DNA from: an uncultured Saprospiraceae bacterium
GTDB lineage: Bacteria; Bacteroidota; Bacteroidia; Chitinophagales; Saprospiraceae
Length of the DNA: 12,507 bases
Assembly: GCA_937967535.1 (NCBI GenBank)
Contig: CALCMV010000100.1
Location: 1-12,507 of the forward strand
Direction: 5' to 3'
Shown here: piece after piece, positions 6,742 through 12,507 of the stretch
Position numbering within the stretch: the first letter of the stretch is position 1
How the letters are laid out: each line of letters opens with the position of its first letter
Notes under the pieces: generated by a model
Seen by the model: the letters and a program-made list of their open reading frames with translations, nothing else
Database searches by the model: none
Told to the model about the DNA's origin: nothing
Made by a program: the position numbers and the translations under genes

Positions 6742-8061
6742 TTCTTTAGGCGTTAAATCCAATTCTTTGACCATGAATAAGAAAGAACGCGCAAATTCGG
6801 GGAGGTTATCATATTTTAATTTTCCGATATTGGGGGCGAGTTTTGGGAAATGTTCTCTGTGACTCTTGGCAATTGCCTGAATTTCGTTTTTGATGACTGA
6901 TTTATCAAATTTTTGGGTGCTGCTATCGTAAGGAATATCCGTAAATCCGAGTTCTTTGAAGTAGTCGGATTCGAGGATTTCGAGTAGTAGGTGAAGGTAC
7001 TCGCGGTCGGGCTGCGGTACGTGAAAATAAAACAGAAAATGCCCCACGACAAAACCCGGAATTGCCCTTGCCAAATCCATGTAGCTGTTTTGCAAATAAT
7101 AATCCATCGCCGGCATTTCTGCCTCAATCATGGCAGCAAGTTGGCTATGTTCGGCGGGTGCAGTGATGGAAAATGTGGCAGGAACGCGGTACATTTCTTT
7201 GTGAAATTCGGCTTCGGGACGCTCCATCATTTCTTTGATGGATTTCATCACAGCCTGTGCCTTATCTTGCGGCGAACGCCCGTCGGCAGAAAAAAATGTG
7301 TGGTGTGCTTTCTCCATTGTCTCCGTCATAACCCCTTCGGGTACAACGAGATAATCCATTTTATACACCAAAAACAGGAGCAAATAATTGATACCGATTT
7401 TAAATTTATTTGGGTCAAGTTCGTCAATACGGGCGAAGGCTTCGTCTGTCCATTTTTTGATATATTTGTATTTGATGGTTTTTTCTGCTTCCGGCAATTC
7501 GATGACATGCCCCGTATCTATCGGGTGCAACATTTCAAATTCATCTGCCAACAAATCATCTTGTTTATCGGCGGTCGTGGAGAGTTCTTTGAGTGCTGCA
7601 TAGAGTTTGTAAGGAGAAGCATCCATGAGGTAAGAGGAAAAAGTCATGCAAATAGTATCCTCCGCGTCTAGCGAAAGTCGTGCATAATTGAGCGCGTAAT
7701 TATGCTCCAATAATCGGCGCATAAAACCCACATTGAGCCTATCGGAACGCACAATTTTAGTGGAAGCCACAAATTGCTTGTCGTCCGCATAGCCTGTTAC
7801 TTTCTTCGAACCTTGTAACAATTCAAAGGTCAATTTACCATTTTCCTTTGCGTATGTGACGCTGTTTTGGCGATTGGCTTGCAGGTATTTGAAAAACGTC
7901 TCGAAAGATTCGGCGTAATTTTTCGCTTCATATTCTGCTACCGATTTTTTCCAAAATTCCTTTTGTTCTTCCGAGATATAACCATCGTTGTATCTACCAA
8001 ATTGTATATCCGGTTGTTCTTCGGTTTTACCGCTACCAAACCATCTGTTGAAAAGTCCCAT
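6736..8061 (-). CDS. Uncharacterised protein with YbjN/T3SS-chaperone-like domain
   Basis: I do not recognise a named family. From ATG 8061 the product has 441 residues; an in-frame TTG at 8085 would add eight, but it falls inside a repeat tract, so the ATG is preferred. There is no signal peptide. Residues 30-62 look like a helical TPR-like segment (SEEQKEFWKKSVAEYEAKNY). Residues about 70-178 follow the YbjN/secretion-chaperone pattern: FMRRLLEHN, then LDAEDTICMTF, then LYAALKELSTTADKQDDLLADEF. This parallels the C-terminal domain of the protease gene downstream: LL..N, a strand, then a helix ending AD..DD.L.D. The second half is helical, with a hydrophobic stretch (NYLLLFLVYKMDYLVV) probably buried rather than membrane-spanning. 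Position suggests partnership with the protease, either as co-chaperone or as substrate. Function is unknown. Confidence 0.8.
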   Translation of the reverse strand: MGLFNRWFGSGKTEEQPDIQFGRYNDGYISEEQKEFWKKSVAEYEAKNYAESFETFFKYLQANRQNSVTYAKENGKLTFELLQGSKKVTGYADDKQFVASTKIVRSDRLNVGFMRRLLEHNYALNYARLSLDAEDTICMTFSSYLMDASPYKLYAALKELSTTADKQDDLLADEFEMLHPIDTGHVIELPEAEKTIKYKYIKKWTDEAFARIDELDPNKFKIGINYLLLFLVYKMDYLVVPEGVMTETMEKAHHTFFSADGRSPQDKAQAVMKSIKEMMERPEAEFHKEMYRVPATFSITAPAEHSQLAAMIEAEMPAMDYYLQNSYMDLARAIPGFVVGHFLFYFHVPQPDREYLHLLLEILESDYFKELGFTDIPYDSSTQKFDKSVIKNEIQAIAKSHREHFPKLAPNIGKLKYDNLPEFARSFLFMVKELDLTPKEQ

Positions 8062-8075
8062 AATATTGAAAATAT

Positions 8076-8149
8076 CAAATTCCAAGTACCAAATCCCAAT
8101 ATTTTACATTCTATCGAAGTATCTTTTGGAATTTGGAATTTGTTATTTG
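8076..8149. repeat. Degenerate heptamer tract CAANNNN in both orientations
   Basis: On the plus strand 8076-8103 reads CAAATTC, CAAGTAC, CAAATCC, CAATATT. On the minus strand 8149-8122 reads CAAATAA, CAAATTC, CAAATTC, CAAAAGA. Both are exact period-7 tilings with a CAA anchor. The two halves face each other, so the transcript can fold over the intervening 18 bases. The tract lies directly upstream of the start of the 441-aa gene (ATG 8061) and reaches into the region of its alternative TTG start. Confidence 0.75.
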
Positions 8150-8278
8150 GTGCTTTTAATTAAGTGTGCAAAGTAAGCAATATACGTGTTTTTTCACAGT
8201 CAATAGAACGGATTGTTTGTCGGGAAATTATATTGTGCGCTGAAAAGGGCTGAAATTTGGTTTTTTTATGTCTGAAGT

Positions 8279-8968
8279 TTACTGTTTTGTACAGGTATTT
8301 AATTCCTTTACCAACTCATACACCGTTGTACATGGATTTTGATCGCAGTAAATTTGGTCTTTTTTTAGTTCGTGTAATCGTATGGCATGTCGTATAGCTT
8401 CGGGTTGTTTTTCGAGTAATAGCCAATAAAGCGATTTGGCAAATGCTTTGGTTTTGCCTTCTTTTTCGTAATTCAGAGTCATTTGTTTCGATAGAATTTC
8501 ATAATATTCGTGTCGCGTCAATGCATTGTCTATGAATTGATAATGCAAGACCAACCACAGTTCAAAAGCATCATTGGAGTAAGCCACTTTTAGTTCGTGA
8601 CGGTGTGCGAGTTCTATAGCATTATTGAAATCTTCGCGTTCTCCCGCTTCCTCATTTTTATCAAAATCAAATACGCACCACAATTGCCTGTCTTCATCAT
8701 AATTGGTTTGGTCTTTCAAAAAACTGCCTTCTTCCAATAGTTCAATGACTTTCTCCACCAATGCCGTTTTACTGCGCCCCAATCCTATTGCAAAGACCTC
8801 TGTTTCAGTGTTTACAGGAAAACTTTTGAAGTATTCAGGTTCGGTATTTTCACCTTCACAGTAGATACGAAATAGGTTGCGAATGTTGCGCTCGCGGCGT
8901 TCACGTTTCGTGGTGAGTTGGCGTTTTGCCCACGCCTTTTTTCGGTCTGTTTTTTTAATTGGTTTCAT
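8279..8968 (-). CDS. rloB: RloB-family protein, TOPRIM-like predicted nuclease (AbiLii-like)
   Basis: This 229-residue protein has a very basic N-terminus (residues 1-30) followed by the RloB pattern: YCEGENTEPEYF (36-47) with the TOPRIM-type acidic residue Glu38, VFDFDKNE (99-106) with the Asp101/Asp103 pair, and YSNDAFELWLVLHY (130-143). These acidic motifs suggest a metal-dependent nuclease or related activity on nucleic acid. The ATG overlaps the ATPase stop as ATGA (8965-8968), so the two are translationally coupled. RloB proteins occur in the lactococcal AbiL abortive-infection system (as AbiLii) and near restriction loci in Campylobacter, where the name comes from (restriction-linked ORF). 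It is therefore the likely effector of a phage-defence pair, with the ATPase as sensor or regulator. Activity has not been shown here. Confidence 0.85.
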   Translation of the reverse strand: MKPIKKTDRKKAWAKRQLTTKRERRERNIRNLFRIYCEGENTEPEYFKSFPVNTETEVFAIGLGRSKTALVEKVIELLEEGSFLKDQTNYDEDRQLWCVFDFDKNEEAGEREDFNNAIELAHRHELKVAYSNDAFELWLVLHYQFIDNALTRHEYYEILSKQMTLNYEKEGKTKAFAKSLYWLLLEKQPEAIRHAIRLHELKKDQIYCDQNPCTTVYELVKELNTCTKQ

Positions 8969-10185
8969 ACGGCTTCTTCAAAAAGTGTTTCAAAATCGCC
9001 TACAAATGGAATCGCGCCATACTTGCCTTTGATATAATCTTTTTCGTAAGAGGCATCATTTCTCACACCTTTAAAATCGTAGAGCGAGTACAATTCCGTT
9101 TCGTTTTTTTTGTTTTTTTCGGTAAAAAAAATCTGGTCGCGGCGGAGTAAATTCGCATCTAATAAATTGGTATCGTGGGTGGCAAAGATGAGTTGTGCGC
9201 CTTTTTTATTTAATTTGGGTGAATGAAACATTTCGACGATTTTTTTGGCGAGAATGGGGTGGAGACTTGCTTCAAATTCATCTAAAACCAATGTAAACCC
9301 TGATACAAGCGCATAATAAACGATACCGATATGATTAAAAAAATTCCTTGTTCCGTCTGATTCATGGTGGTCTATTGACATCAATTTTGAACCGATTATT
9401 TTACCTGAATCATTAATGATATTTCTTTTAAAGAAAATTAAATCCTCGCCTTTCGACTGTGTATCCACCTGAATATCATTTACATTTAAATCTGCAAAAT
9501 TCAATAATTTTATAATTTGTTCTTTAAAATAGGGTTTTTCTAACCAACTGATTGTCAGGTTTCTTTTTGTTTTTCGTTTTTTAAAGTCAACAAATAAATC
9601 GTGGTTAAAGTATTTTTTGAGTTGCTTGGAAATTTCTCCGTTAAAGGCATTTGTCACATTCAAAAATAAATTAGTCGGACTGGTTTTATCCGCCAATCCT
9701 TTTCCTTCTTTGAATTGATTTTCATTAATTTTTATCTCCTCCAAATCTCGCGTAAAATAATAGACTTCATTTTTTTCTGCCATTCCAAATAACCATTCAC
9801 TCACAATCCGTTCTTTATTATATTCAAATCCATAGCGATATTTTTTTTTATTAATAATAAATTGAATTTGAAAAAAGGTCGGTAAATCAGTCGATTCATT
9901 ATCCATCATAAAAGGTTGATATGTCAACTGTAGTAACTGCTCATTCTCCATTGATTTCTGTACAATCAAAAGCATTTGCATTACGGCATTAATAAAATTA
10001 CTTTTACCCGTACCATTCGCCCCATAAATCGCCGCACTTTTCAGCAAAGATAATTTGTCACTCACCTGAATAACATTATCTTTATCCAATTCTGGATTTT
10101 TGGATTTAAGCGGAGCAGCCACCATACTCAAGGTTTGCATATCCTTGATTGACCTGAAATTTTGTACACTAAATTCAATTATCAT
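8965..10185 (-). CDS. AAA/ABC-type ATPase of an RloB-linked defence pair (AbiLi/RloA-like)
   Basis: This 406-residue SMC/OLD-like ATPase begins with MIIEFSVQNFRSIKD, the usual N-terminus of the AAA15/AAA21 group. Walker A is GANGTGKSN (55-63). After a long insert (about 70-260) comes a signature-like SDGTRNFF (276-283), Walker B LVLDEFEASLHP (299-310) with catalytic Glu in the DE pair, and the H-loop ATHD (335-338). The length is typical of AbiLi-like proteins. It lacks a C-terminal TOPRIM domain, which is supplied instead by the overlapping RloB gene; this split resembles OLD and PARIS logic, in which an ATPase holds a TOPRIM effector. It is first in the operon, with a perfect TAnnTTTG box just upstream. 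It is AT-rich like the restriction operon, and probably horizontally acquired. Confidence 0.88.
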   Translation of the reverse strand: MIIEFSVQNFRSIKDMQTLSMVAAPLKSKNPELDKDNVIQVSDKLSLLKSAAIYGANGTGKSNFINAVMQMLLIVQKSMENEQLLQLTYQPFMMDNESTDLPTFFQIQFIINKKKYRYGFEYNKERIVSEWLFGMAEKNEVYYFTRDLEEIKINENQFKEGKGLADKTSPTNLFLNVTNAFNGEISKQLKKYFNHDLFVDFKKRKTKRNLTISWLEKPYFKEQIIKLLNFADLNVNDIQVDTQSKGEDLIFFKRNIINDSGKIIGSKLMSIDHHESDGTRNFFNHIGIVYYALVSGFTLVLDEFEASLHPILAKKIVEMFHSPKLNKKGAQLIFATHDTNLLDANLLRRDQIFFTEKNKKNETELYSLYDFKGVRNDASYEKDYIKGKYGAIPFVGDFETLFEEAV

Positions 10186-10210
10186 TTTTGTAGAATTTGT
10201 GAAATTTTCT

Positions 10211-10218
10211 CAAATATA
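10211..10218 (-). promoter_or_regulatory. Candidate -7 box of the ATPase-RloB operon
   Basis: On the minus strand TATATTTG is a perfect match to the Bacteroidota -7 consensus TAnnTTTG, 25 bases from the ATPase ATG at 10185. The nearest upstream TTG is only about 13 bases away, shorter than the usual -33 spacing, so the -33 element is uncertain. Confidence 0.45.
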
Positions 10219-10260
10219 CATATTTTTTACCCAAAAAGCATGTTTTTTTACACAAAAAAT

Positions 10261-10301
10261 AATACAGCCATCAAAACAATATAGCAATACAGCAATGAAT
10301 C
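10261..10301. repeat. Short octamer tract AATANAGC running into a start codon
   Basis: AATACAGC (10261-10268), a nine-base spacer word, AATATAGC (10278-10285), AATACAGC (10286-10293) and AATGAATC (10294-10301) follow in phase. The last word contains the ATG of the PLP-enzyme gene. It is shorter and weaker than the other word tracts and could be chance. Confidence 0.35.
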
Positions 10302-11467
10302 AATCCAAGCTATCCGACATACTCACCCATTTAGGCGAAGAACGCGAGCGATATTTCAACGCCGTAGCACCACCCGTCATTCAGACGAGTAATTTTGTAT
10401 TTGACAATATCGCTGATTTTCGCAATAAACTCACCGACGAACTCGGACACCATATATATACACGCGGCAATAATCCGACGGTGCAGATACTACGCCGTAA
10501 AATTGCAGCATTGGAAAGCGCGGAAGATGCCCTCGTGGTGGGCAGTGGTGCGGCGGCGGTAGCGATGGCAGTTATCGGGAATGTACAGGCGGGCGACCAT
10601 GTAGTATGCGTGCAAGCTCCGTATAGTTGGACGCATGCTTTGTTGACGAAGTTTTTGGCGCGTTTTGGAGTCACGCATACCTTTGTGAATGCGAAGAGTA
10701 GCGACGAAATTGCGGCTGCAATCCAAAGCAACACCCGCGTACTGTACCTCGAAAGCCCCAACTCCAAGACTTTTGAATTGCAAGACCTTGCGGCTTGTGC
10801 TGCGCTTGCGCGTAAGCATGGCTTGGTGTCTATTATTGATAATAGCCATTGTTCGCCCATCTTTCAGCGTCCCGTCGAACATGGTATTGACATCGTGGTA
10901 CACTCCGCGACCAAATATCTGAATGGACATAGCGATGTAGTTGTGGGTGTGATTTGTAGTACGCGGGAGATGATACAAAAGTTGTTTGCATCGGAATTGA
11001 TGACGCTTGGCGGAACGATTTCGCCACACGATGCTGCGCTTGTGATACGGGGTTTGCGGACGCTCCCGCTACGCGTCCAACGCAGTCACGATAGTGCCGT
11101 AGAACTTGTTCGACGATTGGAAGAACATCCGAAAGTAGCGGAGGTATATTTTCCTTTTTCTCCTAATTTTCCGCAATACGAACTTGCCCGAAAACAGATG
11201 TCCGGCGTAGGTGGTTTGTTTTCTATTCGATTGAAAGTCGAAGATATGGAGCAGGTCGAAAAATTCTGTAATGGCTTGGAACGTTTTCTGATGGCAGTCT
11301 CTTGGGGTGGCTATGAATCGTTGGTATTGCCCATGTGTGGTTTGTATCATATCGAAGGGCGTGAAAATCCTGATTTGCCTTGGGATTTTATTCGATTTTA
11401 TGTGGGATTGGAAGATATAGAGTGGCTTTGGGAGGATATTGAGAGAGGCTTGGATGGCTTGGATTAA
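10295..11467 (+). CDS. Cys/Met metabolism PLP-dependent enzyme (trans-sulfuration family)
   Basis: This 390-residue pyridoxal-phosphate enzyme belongs to the fold-type I family of cystathionine gamma-synthase, cystathionine beta/gamma-lyase and relatives. The cofactor Lys is Lys207 in HSATKYLNGHSD. Other marks are YTRGNNPT (55-62, phosphate contacts), GSGAAA (83-88), LESPNSK (152-158), Asp182 in IIDNSHCSP (pyridine nitrogen partner), SWGGYESL (336-343) and Arg367 in FIRFYVGLED (substrate carboxylate). The length of about 390 is standard. The frame is open back to 10100, but that would antisense the ATPase start and add a low-complexity segment, so ATG 10295 is right. No Shine-Dalgarno is present. 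It is divergent from the defence operon and ends at a strong hairpin. Whether it is a synthase or a lyase cannot be told from motifs; NSHCSP differs from the commoner NTFATP. Confidence 0.9.
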   Translation: MNQSKLSDILTHLGEERERYFNAVAPPVIQTSNFVFDNIADFRNKLTDELGHHIYTRGNNPTVQILRRKIAALESAEDALVVGSGAAAVAMAVIGNVQAGDHVVCVQAPYSWTHALLTKFLARFGVTHTFVNAKSSDEIAAAIQSNTRVLYLESPNSKTFELQDLAACAALARKHGLVSIIDNSHCSPIFQRPVEHGIDIVVHSATKYLNGHSDVVVGVICSTREMIQKLFASELMTLGGTISPHDAALVIRGLRTLPLRVQRSHDSAVELVRRLEEHPKVAEVYFPFSPNFPQYELARKQMSGVGGLFSIRLKVEDMEQVEKFCNGLERFLMAVSWGGYESLVLPMCGLYHIEGRENPDLPWDFIRFYVGLEDIEWLWEDIERGLDGLD

Positions 11468-11527
11468 GAAGGTGTTTAAAATTTCAGTAGTGTTCGGGCA
11501 AAGTATGGAATAGGTGCAAGGAAGGCA

Positions 11528-11576
11528 TAAAATGAAAAAGGATTTGCGTCATTTCGCAAACCCTTTTTCCATTTTA
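11528..11576. terminator. Terminator hairpin downstream of the PLP-enzyme gene
   Basis: TAAAATG...GGATTTGCG (11528-11548) and CGCAAACCC...CATTTTA (11555-11576) form a stem of about 21 base pairs with one bulged base and one G-T-type mismatch around a six-base loop. A- and T-rich flanks on both sides would let it act in either direction. It begins 60 bases past the stop. Confidence 0.75.
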
Positions 11577-11943
11577 AGTTATAAGCAAGGTGCCAATTAA
11601 ATATCCTGAGTGTCTGGAGGATATAAGTTAGAATTGGATGAAATTTTGAGGTCAATTGTAATTGTGTAATTGATAGTGGCAAGAAGTTGGTTTTTTGATA
11701 GCCTTGTAGACTGTTTTTGGAGTTTTTGTGACAAGTAAAAAAGCTATTTTTTAGAAGAAATACTAATTAAATAAAGTAAGAAGATGTTTTATTGTACGAA
11801 TGTAAAACATTTTCAATATGACGCTTTATAGTGTTAAAAATTAATCATTTACAAAAATATAAATTCGATAAAGTAAAGATAATAATTTCAAATTATATTT
11901 AAGGAAAAAACATCATAAAAAATTATTAAAATTTCTGATTTTA
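11577..11943. other. AT-rich intergenic DNA
   Basis: All frames are broken by frequent stops and I see no RNA gene. TATATTTA at 11894-11901 on the plus strand is one base from the TAnnTTTG box and could drive the small ORF that follows, but no -33 partner is clear. A minus-strand frame at 11476-11682 runs through the terminator hairpin and is not credible. Confidence 0.4.
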
Positions 11944-11948
11944 ATGGA

Positions 11949-12284
11949 TTGCGTTTGTTTGATTATAATGTTTTAGTAAGAAAAGAGAACCCAACTCAAT
12001 CAGAAATAAAAGAGCAATCCAAGCAAATCTTTGAAATGCTCAAAATTAATGAGACTACTTTGGAATTGCTCAGGGAACTATTGTATATGGAGGCTTTCTC
12101 TTCAAAAAAAGATACCATGAGAGTGGTCAGAGCACTTGACGACCTCAAAATGCGCCAAGAAATGCTCGAACTCCTCCAAAGTGACGACATCAACAAAGCC
12201 ATACAAGACCTCAAAACAACCGCAGAACGCTTCGCAAAAAAAACAAAGCATCCCATAGGCAATCTTGATGCGCTAAGAACATAA
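11949..12284 (+). CDS. Hypothetical small helical protein, start uncertain
   Basis: I do not recognise this 111-codon frame. Its composition looks genuinely coding: an alternation of charged and hydrophobic residues suggests two or three amphipathic helices, with KQIFEMLKIN, ELLRELLYMEAF and ALDDLKMRQEMLELLQ as the main ones, ending HPIGNLDALRT. No convincing start is present. The first usable codon is TTG at 11949, and the frame is open back to a stop at 11916. The first in-frame ATG, at 12036, would give 82 residues. No ribosome-binding site is seen before either, and upstream DNA is non-coding, so this may be the 3' remnant of a larger gene. It converges on the aconitase gene, sharing the hairpin at 12287-12314. 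Confidence 0.45.
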   Translation: MRLFDYNVLVRKENPTQSEIKEQSKQIFEMLKINETTLELLRELLYMEAFSSKKDTMRVVRALDDLKMRQEMLELLQSDDINKAIQDLKTTAERFAKKTKHPIGNLDALRT

Positions 12285-12286
12285 AA

Positions 12287-12314
12287 AAGCCGTCCCACAA
12301 ACGCGAGACGGCTT
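12287..12314 (-). terminator. Intrinsic terminator of the aconitase gene
   Basis: Read on the minus strand, AAGCCGTC pairs with GACGGCTT over a 12-base loop and is followed by a T-run (six T including the last two stem bases). That is the classic form of a rho-independent terminator and lies 26 bases beyond the aconitase stop. In the plus direction the stem lacks a following T-run. Confidence 0.75.
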
Positions 12315-12339
12315 CATATCATAAACGAGAAAAAGCAAC

Positions 12340-12507
12340 TTACGCCACCCCTTCATCAATTCTAATCTTATTCAAAGCTGACCCCGCTTTCACCCATTCC
12401 ACTTGCGGTGCGGAGTAGGTGTGTGCCACTTCAAAGCTATCTTTCGTACCATCCGCATGATTGAGCGTGACCGTGAGGTTTTTGCCCGGTGCAAAAGTGT
12501 CGAGACC
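12340..12507 (-). CDS. acn: Aconitate hydratase, C-terminal fragment cut by the window edge
   Basis: Only the last 55 codons and the TAA stop lie in the window. The translated end, LDTFAPGKNLTVTLNHADGT followed by a segment with HTYSAPQVEWVKAGSALNKI, matches the C-terminus of mitochondrial-type aconitases, in which a NHTYN..QIEWF.AGSALN element is characteristic. The enzyme interconverts citrate and isocitrate in the TCA cycle with a [4Fe-4S] cluster in the cytoplasm; the cluster cysteines lie outside this window. A clear terminator follows. The reading is based on this short tail only, so the exact aconitase subclass is less sure than the family. Confidence 0.8.
   Translation of the reverse strand, partial: GLDTFAPGKNLTVTLNHADGTKDSFEVAHTYSAPQVEWVKAGSALNKIRIDEGVA

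Noticed and set aside
6736..8061. Bacterial gasdermin as target of the adjacent protease
   Set aside because: The protein is much longer than bacterial gasdermins, is not preceded by a palmitoylated-cysteine type N-terminus, and its N-terminal half fits a YbjN/chaperone-like pattern better.
8279..10185. PARIS (AriA/AriB) or Septu system
   Set aside because: The second gene has RloB-type motifs (EGENTEPEYF, SNDAFELWL) rather than those I associate with AriB/DUF4435 or an HNH nuclease; AbiL-like fits best.
10100..10294. 65-codon N-terminal extension of the PLP enzyme
   Set aside because: It runs antisense over the ATPase start and through the intergenic promoter region; the family begins close to the ATG at 10295.
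11476..11682. 68-codon minus-strand frame downstream of the PLP gene
   Set aside because: It passes straight through the terminator hairpin and has no promoter, ribosome-binding site or recognisable motif.

Overview
The window looks like a chromosomal accessory stretch from a member of the Bacteroidota. The evidence is AT-rich intergenic DNA around moderately GC-rich genes, few Shine-Dalgarno sequences, near-consensus TAnnTTTG -7 boxes, and a C-rich/G-rich hairpin core of a type I recall as common in that phylum. The order is not resolvable; Saprospirales or Cytophagales would fit. No tRNA, rRNA, CRISPR array, transposase or integrase was seen.

Layout: a 167-bp near-perfect palindrome and AT-rich DNA (1-618); a cytoplasmic GH3 beta-glucosidase (619-2901, minus); a type II restriction-modification pair (3099-4849, minus) whose endonuclease closely resembles HindIII but whose methyltransferase does not look like the classical HindIII partner; a possible tiny membrane protein (5212-5343); a trypsin-like protease fused to a zinc ribbon and a YbjN/T3SS-chaperone-like domain (5492-6580, minus); an unknown 441-aa protein that appears to carry the same chaperone-like fold (6736-8061, minus); an ATPase plus RloB/TOPRIM-like pair with overlapping stop and start codons, resembling AbiL-type phage defence (8279-10185, minus). 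Then, divergently, a Cys/Met-metabolism PLP enzyme (10295-11467, plus), an orphan 111-codon ORF (11949-12284, plus), and the C-terminal 55 residues of an aconitase (12340-12507, minus).

How they may work together: the stretch 3.1-10.2 kb reads as a small defence island, with one recognisable restriction-modification system at one end, one recognisable ATPase/RloB system at the other, and an uncharacterised protease plus chaperone-fold pair between them. That the middle pair is also a defence or stress module is inference from position and shared domain. The flanking GH3, PLP and aconitase genes look like ordinary metabolism.

The most unusual non-coding signal is a set of intergenic tracts built from short words with a constant anchor and variable remainder: AACTNNN (period 7), CAAGNN (6), AATGNNNN (8), CAANNNN (7), and a weaker octamer tract. 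Each sits against a gene start or stop, and two are laid out in both orientations so that they form large hairpins.
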